NCBI GenBank assembly: GCA_947470165.1
Contig: CANISN010000092.1
Span: forward strand, 1-6,655
Direction of reading: 5' to 3'
Origin: Burkholderiaceae bacterium
Lineage (GTDB): Bacteria > Pseudomonadota > Gammaproteobacteria > Burkholderiales > Burkholderiaceae
Length of the DNA stretch: 6,655 nucleotides
Made by a program: the position numbers and the translations under genes
In this document: in pieces, positions 1-5,500 of the stretch
How the letters are laid out: every line of letters starts with the position of its first letter
Numbering within the stretch: the first letter of the stretch is position 1
The notes under the pieces: generated by a model
The model's database searches: none
What the model saw: the letters and a program-made list of their open reading frames with translations, nothing else
Told to the model about the DNA's origin: nothing

Positions 1-1446
1 CGCGCCCGCAGCTTTCGCGAGTATCCCTATAACGAACTAGCGTCGCATTTAATCGGCTACATTGGACGCGTTTCTCAGCGCGATAAAGAGCGCATGCAAG
101 CAGAAATTGAGAGCTCCAAAGCAGATGATCCTGATGCTCTACAGACCTCTTTTTTACCGGGCATTCAGTACGTTGGCAAGATTGGTTTGGAGCAAAGCTA
201 TGAAACTGTTCTCCGCGGTGTACCAGGATATGACCAAGTAGAAATCACAGCTGGCGGAAAACCGGTGCGCACACTTTCAAGCTCGCCTTCTGTACCCGGA
301 AAAAATATAGTGCTGTCAGTTGATATCAAGCTGCAATATTTGGTTGAGCAACTCTATGGAAATTTCCGCGGCGCATTTGTTGCGATTGAACCTGAAACGG
401 GCGATATCTTGGCTTTTGTTTCTAAGCCCAACTTTAATCCTAATGACTTTGTTGAAGATATTGATCTAACGACTTGGAAAGAGCTCAACGAATCACCTCA
501 GAAACCCCTTTATAACCGCCCTCTTAAAGGAATCTATCCTCCGGGCTCTACCTATAAACCATTTATGGCGCTTGCTGCTTTAGAGACTAAAAAGCGCACA
601 CCATCACAAACGATTTCTGATCCAGGTTACTTTGATTTTGGCAATCATACCTTTCGTGATGATAAAAAAGGCGGGCATGGCATTGTCGATATGCAAAAGT
701 CTATTGTCGAATCTTGTGACACCTACTACTACACCTTAGCGCGTGATATGGGCGTCAATATGATGCATGACTTTATGAAGCCATTTGGGTTCGGTCAAAT
801 TACTGGGATTGATTTACTAGGTGAATCAAAAGGTGTCTTGCCATCAACTGAGTGGAAAAAAAATACCTTCAAGAAACCAGAGCAGCAAAGATGGTATGAA
901 GGAGAAACGATCTCGTTGGGAATTGGACAGGGCTATAACGCATTCACGATTTTGCAGTTAGCCCATGCGATGGCAAATGTGGTGAACAATGGAATTGTGA
1001 TGAAACCGCACTTAGTAAAAGCCATTGAAGATCCCTTCACAAGAAATCGTACCCTCACTACACCCAAAGAGAGCTATCGTATTGATCTCGTTCCAGAGAA
1101 TATTGAGATTATTAAGAAAGCAATGCTAGAGGTGAATGTCTCTGGAACATCTGCATCTGTATTTAAGGGCACTGGATATCAAGCAGGCGGCAAAACAGGA
1201 ACAGCGCAAGTCTTTAGCTTAAATTCAAAAGAGTATCACCACGGATCTACTGCTGAATTTTTAAGAGACCATGCCTTATATATCGCGTTTGCGCCTGCAG
1301 AAAAGCCTGCTATCGCAATTGCCATGGTTGTAGAGAATGCCGGATTTGGGGCGCAACATGCTGCTCCGATTGCTAGAAAAGCACTAGATTTTTATCTTGA
1401 AGGTAAATGGCCTAAGGAGATTCCCGAATGGAAAAGAGCGCCATAA
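1..1446 (+). CDS. mrdA: Penicillin-binding protein 2 (peptidoglycan D,D-transpeptidase), 5'-partial
   Basis: This is the elongation-specific transpeptidase that cross-links peptidoglycan in the periplasm as part of the Rod complex. The frame is open from base 1, so the gene begins upstream; 481 residues are present, against roughly 630 for a full family member. The missing part would hold the cytoplasmic tail, the membrane anchor and the start of the pedestal domain. Visible in order are the end of the pedestal domain (HLIGYIGRVS, residues 16-25 of the fragment) and the transpeptidase domain with all three catalytic motifs: STYK (183-186, nucleophile Ser at 547-549), SCD (238-240, the SxN-type motif, which in PBP2 proteins typically ends in Asp) and KTG (398-400). 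GVLPSTEWK is also typical of PBP2 rather than PBP3. The 3' end overlaps rodA by 19 nt, the usual partner, which supports PBP2. The first internal ATG (94) is not a real start, since homologous sequence continues upstream of it. Confidence 0.96.
   Translation, partial: RARSFREYPYNELASHLIGYIGRVSQRDKERMQAEIESSKADDPDALQTSFLPGIQYVGKIGLEQSYETVLRGVPGYDQVEITAGGKPVRTLSSSPSVPGKNIVLSVDIKLQYLVEQLYGNFRGAFVAIEPETGDILAFVSKPNFNPNDFVEDIDLTTWKELNESPQKPLYNRPLKGIYPPGSTYKPFMALAALETKKRTPSQTISDPGYFDFGNHTFRDDKKGGHGIVDMQKSIVESCDTYYYTLARDMGVNMMHDFMKPFGFGQITGIDLLGESKGVLPSTEWKKNTFKKPEQQRWYEGETISLGIGQGYNAFTILQLAHAMANVVNNGIVMKPHLVKAIEDPFTRNRTLTTPKESYRIDLVPENIEIIKKAMLEVNVSGTSASVFKGTGYQAGGKTGTAQVFSLNSKEYHHGSTAEFLRDHALYIAFAPAEKPAIAIAMVVENAGFGAQHAAPIARKALDFYLEGKWPKEIPEWKRAP
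1414..1420 (+). promoter_or_regulatory. Ribosome binding site of rodA
   Basis: AAGGAGA lies inside the end of mrdA, 7 nt before the ATG at 1428. It fixes the rodA start and the 19-nt overlap, and implies that the two proteins are translated from one mRNA. Confidence 0.8.
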
Positions 1447-2579
1447 ATAAAGTTAAAAAAATATTTCTCAGTATTTTCAGTGGCCTTGATCGCCAGCTAG
1501 GCTTTATTTTGCTTGGGTTGGCAACCATTGGCTTTATTACCTTTTTATCTGCAAGTCAAAATACGCCTGTTCGCTTTGAAGATGAGCTACGTAACCTAGC
1601 GCTCTCCTTTGCTGTAATGTGGGTAGTCTCTCGCATTCCACCAAAGTGGCTAGAGACGGCAGCAGTTTGGATTTACATAGTAGGTGTAGCACTGCTAGTT
1701 GCAGTAGCTATATTTGGGTTGATTAAAAAAGGTGCGCGACGTTGGCTTAACATTGGAGTGGTGATTCAACCTTCAGAGCTAATGAAGATTGCTATGCCGT
1801 TGATGTTGGCCTGGTACTTCCAAAAACGTGAGGGCATACAAAAAACCTGGGACTATGGAGTCGCCGCTATCATTCTAGGCATTCCAGTAGCGTTGATTGC
1901 ACGTCAACCCGACTTAGGTACAGCCCTTCTAGTTTTTGCTGCTGGGCTTTACGTGATCATTCTGGCAGGACTGCCATGGAAATGGATATTACCATTCGTG
2001 GGTCTTGGTATTTTCGGCATCGTTCTGATTATTATTTTCGGAGATACGATTTGCGCGCACAACATAGCGTGGCCATTTGTTCATAATTATCAAAAGCATC
2101 GTGTCTGTACATTACTTGACCCGAGTAGCGACCCTCTTGGGAAAGGTTTTCATACCATTCAGTCAATGATTGCGATTGGCTCTGGTGGTTTTTTTGGCAA
2201 GGGTTGGTTTCAGGGCACACAAGCGCATCTCGAATTTATTCCAGAAAAACATACCGATTTTGTCTTTGCTGTGTTTTCAGAAGAATTTGGCCTGCTGGGT
2301 AATTTAGTATTGTTGGCACTTTTCTTTGCTCTGATTAAAAGAGGTTTAGCTATCTCCGCAAGTGCACCTAATTTATTTACCCGCTTACTCGGGGCATCGG
2401 TGACGCTGATTTTCTTTACCTACGCCTTTGTCAATATCGGCATGGTGAGTGGCCTGCTGCCGGTTGTAGGTGTTCCCCTACCCTTCATTAGCTATGGTGG
2501 TACTGCTCTAGTTACCCTGGGTTTTGGGGCGGGCATTCTGATGAGCATTCATCGCCATCGACGACTAGTACAGAGCTAG
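1428..2579 (+). CDS. rodA: Rod-shape-determining SEDS peptidoglycan glycosyltransferase RodA
   Basis: RodA polymerises lipid II into glycan strands in the inner membrane and works with PBP2. At 383 residues it has the normal family length and many hydrophobic segments, consistent with the ten-helix SEDS fold. Family landmarks are RRWLNIG (Trp106) followed by QPSELMKI, RQPDLGTALL, LLDPSSDPLGKGFHTIQS, HTDFVFAVFSEEFG with the invariant catalytic Asp277, and the C-terminal PLPFISYGG block. The numbering is close to Trp105 and Asp280, known to be essential in Bacillus subtilis RodA. RodA is preferred over FtsW because the gene is fused in overlap to mrdA rather than lying in a division cluster. 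The start ATG has a strong AAGGAGA site 7 nt upstream. The loop before the LLDP motif holds two cysteines (209 and 227). Transcription probably comes from the mre/mrd operon upstream, and ends at the hairpin at 2634-2649. Confidence 0.97.
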   Translation: MEKSAINKVKKIFLSIFSGLDRQLGFILLGLATIGFITFLSASQNTPVRFEDELRNLALSFAVMWVVSRIPPKWLETAAVWIYIVGVALLVAVAIFGLIKKGARRWLNIGVVIQPSELMKIAMPLMLAWYFQKREGIQKTWDYGVAAIILGIPVALIARQPDLGTALLVFAAGLYVIILAGLPWKWILPFVGLGIFGIVLIIIFGDTICAHNIAWPFVHNYQKHRVCTLLDPSSDPLGKGFHTIQSMIAIGSGGFFGKGWFQGTQAHLEFIPEKHTDFVFAVFSEEFGLLGNLVLLALFFALIKRGLAISASAPNLFTRLLGASVTLIFFTYAFVNIGMVSGLLPVVGVPLPFISYGGTALVTLGFGAGILMSIHRHRRLVQS

Positions 2580-2627
2580 AAGTAGATTGGATTAGCTACG
2601 CAAGATTTTGGTGCTAATTACAGAAAC

Positions 2628-2654
2628 AAAAAAGCCCGGCATACCGGGCTTTTT
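2628..2654. terminator. Bidirectional rho-independent terminator between rodA and the HU gene
   Basis: GCCCGG (2634-2639) and CCGGGC (2644-2649) form a perfect 6-bp stem with a CATA loop. An A-run (2628-2633) precedes it and a T-run (2650-2654) follows, so an RNA from either strand gives a GC-rich stem followed by U residues. The A and T runs can extend the stem. It sits 48 nt after the rodA stop and 17 nt beyond the HU stop on the other strand, exactly between two convergent genes. Confidence 0.92.
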
Positions 2655-2671
2655 CATTAATAAAGCAAGAA

Positions 2672-2956
2672 TTACTTCTTACGCTTATTAACTGAATCTT
2701 TAAATGCTTTACCAGCAGAAAACTTAACAGTTTTAGCGGCAGCAATTTTGAGTGGCTCGCCAGTTTTTGGATTGCGGCCCATACGTGCAGCGCGCTTACC
2801 AGAAGCAAAAGTACCAAAACCGATCAGTTGTACTGAGTCGCCCTTAGTAACAGCTTTAATGATTTGCTCAATAGCAGAATTCAATGCAAATTCAGCCTTG
2901 GCTTTAGAGATCTCAGCATCGTCAGCAATCGCTGCGATTAGTTCTGCTTTGTTCAA
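2672..2956 (-). CDS. DNA-binding protein HU (TTG start)
   Basis: HU is a small dimeric nucleoid protein that binds and bends DNA without strong sequence preference. The product is 94 residues, near the standard length of about 90. It begins [11 protein letters not shown], carries [19 protein letters not shown] (residues 45-63) with the intercalating Pro63 in GRNPKTGEP, and ends in [12 protein letters not shown], all typical of HU. I place the start at TTG (2956-2954), because it matches the conserved N-terminus and has AAGGAG 6 nt upstream. An in-frame ATG at 3019 would add 21 residues unlike any HU and would place this ribosome site inside the coding region. The sequence resembles HU-beta more than IHF subunits. 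The gene has its own predicted promoter (3051-3023) and terminator (2649-2634), so it is probably monocistronic. A choice between hupA and hupB is not justified here. Confidence 0.96.
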   Translation of the reverse strand: MNKAELIAAIADDAEISKAKAEFALNSAIEQIIKAVTKGDSVQLIGFGTFASGKRAARMGRNPKTGEPLKIAAAKTVKFSAGKAFKDSVNKRKK

Positions 2957-2962
2957 GTGAAG

Positions 2963-2968
2963 CTCCTT
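2963..2968 (-). promoter_or_regulatory. Ribosome binding site deciding the HU TTG start
   Basis: On the minus strand AAGGAG is followed by 6 nt (CTTCAC) and then TTG AAC AAA. The near-consensus site and spacing show that TTG, not the upstream in-frame ATG, is the start. Confidence 0.85.
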
Positions 2969-3022
2969 ATAGATATTGATGGCAGCGCACATATTGCGCT
3001 TACATGATTTTAACCACAAAAA

Positions 3023-3051
3023 ATTACAAAAATAAAGATTCGTAACAGCAA
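3023..3051 (-). promoter_or_regulatory. Candidate sigma70-type promoter of the HU gene
   Basis: On the minus strand TTGCTG (3051-3046) is separated by 17 nt from TGTAAT (3028-3023), which matches the -10 consensus at five of six positions. The -35 matches at only three. The region is strongly AT-rich. Transcription would start near 3016 and give a leader of about 60 nt before the TTG. A second -10-like TTAAAAT lies just downstream, with no good -35. Confidence 0.4.
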
Positions 3052-3071
3052 TTTTTTAAATTGCCTATTTT

Positions 3072-3437
3072 TTACTCCTCTAAAACTATAAGATCCGACA
3101 CAAAATACTCAGTATCGCCAAAACAGCTTGTGGGTAATCCAATATGCTGGTCATATTTAAGGACAACCTTTTTGCCTAGATTAGTATTAATTTTTTTCGC
3201 TACAGTATCGTCACGCACCGTAAAGAGGAATTTTTCAGACATAGTTCCGGGCATAGAAACCATTGCTAACTCCCCCTCCCAAGTTTTGCAAATGTATCCG
3301 CGGCTGGAAAACTTCTGGACATAACCAGCGCGCTCCCCACTGCCATAGCTCCAATTGAACATAATCCAGGTATATCCCGCCAAACCAGTTAAGCCAATAA
3401 ATACAAGACTTAAAAGCCATTTTATAAATCTATTCAT
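3072..3437 (-). CDS. Conserved membrane-anchored protein of unknown function
   Basis: The product has 121 residues. One hydrophobic segment near the N-terminus (about residues 5-28) looks like an uncleaved signal anchor and would place the rest in the periplasm. The soluble part contains GERAGYVQKFSSRGYICKTW (35-52), then EGEL, a FLFTVRDD strand-like stretch (71-77) and YDQHIGLPTSCFGDTEYFV (95-113). Cys50 and Cys105 are the only cysteines, so a disulfide is possible. I recall similar short proteins in other betaproteobacteria, sometimes labelled 6-phosphogluconate dehydrogenase. Nothing here supports that label: there is no Rossmann motif and the protein is far too short. The ATG at 3437 is chosen for AAAGGA 7 nt upstream; an in-frame TTG at 3455 lacks such a site. 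It precedes the HU gene on the same strand by 115 nt, but HU seems to have its own promoter. The function is not recognised. Confidence 0.82.
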   Translation of the reverse strand: MNRFIKWLLSLVFIGLTGLAGYTWIMFNWSYGSGERAGYVQKFSSRGYICKTWEGELAMVSMPGTMSEKFLFTVRDDTVAKKINTNLGKKVVLKYDQHIGLPTSCFGDTEYFVSDLIVLEE

Positions 3438-3444
3438 ACGATTT

Positions 3445-3450
3445 TCCTTT
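3445..3450 (-). promoter_or_regulatory. Ribosome binding site of the 121-residue protein
   Basis: AAAGGA on the minus strand lies 7 nt before the ATG at 3437-3435. It selects this ATG over the in-frame TTG at 3455, which lies upstream of the site. Confidence 0.65.
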
Positions 3451-3499
3451 AGCAATCACGCTTGTAGCCCTGATTAGAGCGCGCGCCCAGTGATCTCGT

Positions 3500-3527
3500 T
3501 TGACCCCGATCAACATTTGAGCATAAT
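3500..3527 (+). promoter_or_regulatory. Candidate sigma70-type promoter of the dioxygenase gene
   Basis: TTGACC (3500-3505, five of six consensus positions) and CATAAT (3522-3527, five of six) are separated by 16 nt. This is the best promoter match I noticed in the window. Transcription would start near 3534, about 68 nt before the ATG at 3602. A GGTGA-AA-TCACC palindrome lies just downstream at 3543-3554. Confidence 0.5.
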
Positions 3528-3542
3528 CATTACCTAAATAGG

Positions 3543-3554
3543 GGTGAAATCACC
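3543..3554. repeat. Short palindrome downstream of the predicted promoter
   Basis: GGTGA (3543-3547) and TCACC (3550-3554) form a perfect inverted repeat with a 2-nt centre. It begins about 9 nt after the predicted transcription start. The size and place would suit an operator, but no specific regulator is recognised and an arm of 5 bp could occur by chance. Confidence 0.3.
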
Positions 3555-3601
3555 TACTATCCAAATTAACATACTAGTGATAACGCTAATTGGTTAATTC
3601 T

Positions 3602-3658
3602 ATGGAACTACGTCACATCATCTTTCTTATTTTTGCCGTCTCAGCCGTTAATGTCTAG
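3602..3658 (+). pseudogene. Detached N-terminal anchor of the dioxygenase, ending at an in-frame TAG
   Basis: The ATG at 3602 opens an 18-codon frame reading MELRHIIFLIFAVSAVNV, then TAG (3656-3658). The frame continues without any shift into FRGGVRFGVMRPLTDYQV and the rest of the dioxygenase. From memory, intact LpxO/AspH-type proteins of this group begin with a hydrophobic helix followed by a V-Q/H-F-R-G-R-V-R segment, so the TAG falls where Gln is expected and CAG to TAG is a single change. The upstream in-frame stop at 3587 and the lack of other good starts support ATG 3602 as the ancestral start. No strong ribosome site precedes it. The piece is best read as the severed first 18 codons of the following gene; it could also be a sequencing error. 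Confidence 0.65.
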
Positions 3659-3670
3659 TTTAGAGGCGGG

Positions 3671-4504
3671 GTGCGATTTGGCGTGATGCGCCCACTCACG
3701 GACTACCAAGTGCTTTTGGCCCCCATTAATAGCCTGCTTTACTTCTTCTCCAAAACGAAGGCTAGGGCATTTATTGCCGTTGCGGACTTCCCTGAAATGA
3801 AGCCCCTTCAAGGCCATTGGCAGATCATGAGAGATGAAGCGCTCGCTTTAAATGCAGATGGCGCTATAGCTGCCGCTACGGGGTATAACGATATTGGGTT
3901 TAACTCCTTTTTTCGTACAGGTTGGAAACGCTTTCACCTCTACTGGTACGGGAAAGAAATGCCTTCAGCGCAACTCCACTGCCCAAAAACTGTCGCACTT
4001 CTGAAATCGATCCCATCAATCAAGGCAGCGATGTTTGCCTCACTACCCCCTGGGGCAACGCTGGTTCGTCATCGCGACCCTTACGCAGGCTCCCTTCGCT
4101 ATCACATTGGCCTTGTTACTCCAAACGACCCTGGGTGCTTTATAAACGTAGACGGCGAGCGCTATTACTGGAAAGATGGCGAAGCTGTGATGTTTGATGA
4201 AACTTATATTCACTACGCTGCTAATGAAACAGATCAGCAGCGCATTGTATTGTTTTGTGATGTAGAGCGACCGGTTCACACTAAATTGGTGCAATTATTA
4301 AATCGCTGGTTTGGGCGCTACGTCATGAGCGCCGCCTCTTCACAGAACGTCGAGGGAGAGAGGGTAGGCTTTGCCAACATTCTCTTTAAGTATTTTTATC
4401 ACTTAAGAGCACAGGCAAAAAAGCTCAAAGCAAAACAACGCAATGTTTACTATATCGGCAAGTGGGTGCTGATTTTGGGTATTTTGTGGGCAATATTTTG
4501 GTAA
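3671..4504 (+). CDS. LpxO/aspartyl-asparaginyl beta-hydroxylase-type 2-oxoglutarate dioxygenase, N-terminus interrupted
   Basis: Family members are Fe(II) and 2-oxoglutarate enzymes that hydroxylate lipid A acyl chains (LpxO) or Asp/Asn residues. From the GTG at 3671 the product has 277 residues. The catalytic domain looks whole: GYNDIGFNSFFRTGWKRF, SLPPGATLVRHRDPYAG with the HxD pair His134 and Asp136, SLRYHIGL, FDETYIH with the distal His181, and QQRIVLFCDV with Arg191 as the likely 2-oxoglutarate anchor. A hydrophobic C-terminal segment (about 261-277) could be a membrane helix. The gene is cut by TAG at 3656-3658, so the N-terminal anchor is lost unless the stop is read through. Restart is possible at GTG 3671 (weak AGAGG site 4 nt before) or ATG 3686. 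The domain shows no other damage, so it is annotated as coding. The gene converges on the DUF167 gene, with 3 nt between stop codons. The substrate cannot be told from sequence alone. Confidence 0.85.
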   Translation: MRFGVMRPLTDYQVLLAPINSLLYFFSKTKARAFIAVADFPEMKPLQGHWQIMRDEALALNADGAIAAATGYNDIGFNSFFRTGWKRFHLYWYGKEMPSAQLHCPKTVALLKSIPSIKAAMFASLPPGATLVRHRDPYAGSLRYHIGLVTPNDPGCFINVDGERYYWKDGEAVMFDETYIHYAANETDQQRIVLFCDVERPVHTKLVQLLNRWFGRYVMSAASSQNVEGERVGFANILFKYFYHLRAQAKKLKAKQRNVYYIGKWVLILGILWAIFW

Positions 4505-4507
4505 ACC

Positions 4508-4804
4508 CTAGGGGCTTAGGGATTCAATAATTTGTTCCGGGGTGATAGAGCCCCAGATTTCTACTCGCTTGATGCGGCTATTTTGTCCTGATAGCAACTG
4601 AATTTGTTTTTGTGGCACTCTTAACTGCTTGGAAAGCCAGGATAATAGCATCTCGTTTGCCTTATTTTCTAGGGCAGGTGCTTGGAGTGATATTTTCAAA
4701 CAGCCATCATGTAATCCAACTACCTTAGTCAGTTTTGCGCCAGGTTGGCAATGTAAATTAAGAGTAATGCCGGTGGGGGTTTGTTTTAACCAAAGAGGCA
4801 TCAT
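4508..4804 (-). CDS. DUF167/YggU family protein
   Basis: This is a 98-residue protein of the DUF167 (YggU) family, small single-domain alpha/beta proteins without an established function. Family features are the CQPGAK segment (residues 19-24), APALENKAN (42-50, where APP-x-x-GKAN is common), the helix EMLLSWLSKQL, and SGQNSRIKRVEI (72-83, the usual SG-x-x-SR-x-K block). The length is typical. Two consecutive ATG codons (4804 and 4801) and a TTG (4807) could start it; the first ATG is chosen. No Shine-Dalgarno sequence is visible upstream. The gene is convergent with the dioxygenase gene (3 nt between stops) and divergent from the carbonic anhydrase gene (22 nt between starts), so any promoter must overlap the beginning of the carbonic anhydrase gene. 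A partner gene such as yggT is not next to it here. Confidence 0.9.
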   Translation of the reverse strand: MMPLWLKQTPTGITLNLHCQPGAKLTKVVGLHDGCLKISLQAPALENKANEMLLSWLSKQLRVPQKQIQLLSGQNSRIKRVEIWGSITPEQIIESLSP

Positions 4805-4826
4805 CAAAGTACTTTAAACTCAAATC

Positions 4827-5492
4827 ATGATTATGAAGAACTCCAGCGCCTTAGACCAGTTATTTGCTAGTAATCGCGAATGGGCTGAAGCTAAAATTGC
4901 TCAGGATAGTAATTTTTTCAAGCGCTTAGTTTCTCAGCAAGCGCCAGAATACCTTTGGATTGGCTGCTCGGATAGTCGCGTGCCTGCAAACGAAATTGTT
5001 AACCTTCTCCCTGGCGAATTATTTGTTCATCGTAACGTTGCTAATGTAGTCGTACACACTGATCTCAATTGTCTATCAGTAATTCAGTTTGCGATTGATC
5101 TGCTGAAGGTCAAGCATATTTTGGTAGTGGGTCACTATGGTTGCTCTGGCGTACATGCAGCCCTTACAGATAAACGCATCGGTCTAGCTGATAATTGGTT
5201 GCGTCATGTTAAAGATGTCCATCAAAAACATGAACGCTATCTTGGAGATATTATTCCAACTCCAAAACGGCAGGATCGCTTGTGTGAGCTTAATGTCATT
5301 GAACAAGTTGTGAACGTTTGTGAAACTACCATCGTGCAAGATGCTTGGGCGAGAGGCCAAGATCTGACTGTCCATGGGTGGGCCTATCGTCTTGAGACCG
5401 GTCTAGTAAATGATTTAGGTATGTCTATTAGCTCTACTGAAGAAATGGCCGTACGTTACACCAAATCTTTAGCTCGCTACGCAACCGAATAA
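4827..5492 (+). CDS. can: Beta-class carbonic anhydrase
   Basis: The enzyme interconverts CO2 and bicarbonate in the cytoplasm, supplying bicarbonate for carboxylation reactions. The 221 residues match the length of Escherichia coli Can. The zinc and catalytic residues are all present: CSDSR gives Cys47, the Asp49-Arg51 dyad, and GHYGC gives His103 and Cys106. HRNVANVV (68-75) and VHGWAYRLETG near the C-terminus are also standard for this class. The start is taken as ATG 4827; ATG 4833, two codons on, is equally possible since neither has a clear ribosome site. The gene is divergent from the DUF167 gene with only 22 nt between starts, and is followed after 8 nt by an acyltransferase gene, so the two probably share a transcript. 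The symbol is given by family resemblance; orthology to E. coli can rather than cynT is not proven. Confidence 0.95.
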   Translation: MIMKNSSALDQLFASNREWAEAKIAQDSNFFKRLVSQQAPEYLWIGCSDSRVPANEIVNLLPGELFVHRNVANVVVHTDLNCLSVIQFAIDLLKVKHILVVGHYGCSGVHAALTDKRIGLADNWLRHVKDVHQKHERYLGDIIPTPKRQDRLCELNVIEQVVNVCETTIVQDAWARGQDLTVHGWAYRLETGLVNDLGMSISSTEEMAVRYTKSLARYATE

Positions 5493-5500
5493 ATTTAGCT

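Noticed and set aside
2614..2817. 67-residue minus-strand frame overlapping the HU 3' end
   Set aside because: It is out of frame with HU and runs through the terminator hairpin, so it is a chance open frame.
2748..2960. 70-residue frame on the + strand opposite the HU gene
   Set aside because: It is the antisense shadow of a clearly conserved HU gene, with no ribosome site or recognisable domain.
3061..3324. 87-residue frame on the + strand opposite the 121-residue protein gene
   Set aside because: It lies antisense to a gene with a good start, ribosome site and conserved motifs; no independent support.
3456..3601. A small RNA or extra gene in the divergent spacer
   Set aside because: No start with a ribosome site, no terminator and no stable long hairpin; apart from the predicted promoter and short palindrome I see nothing in it.
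3602..3658. A separate LysR-type regulator fragment, since MELRH resembles the usual LysR beginning
   Set aside because: The residues after MELRH are a plain hydrophobic helix without helix-turn-helix features, and the frame continues across the TAG into the dioxygenase, so an anchor of that gene is the simpler reading.
4506..4521. CCCTA-TAGGG weak hairpin between the convergent dioxygenase and DUF167 genes
   Set aside because: The 5-bp stem has no following T-run on either strand and overlaps the DUF167 stop; not convincing as a terminator.
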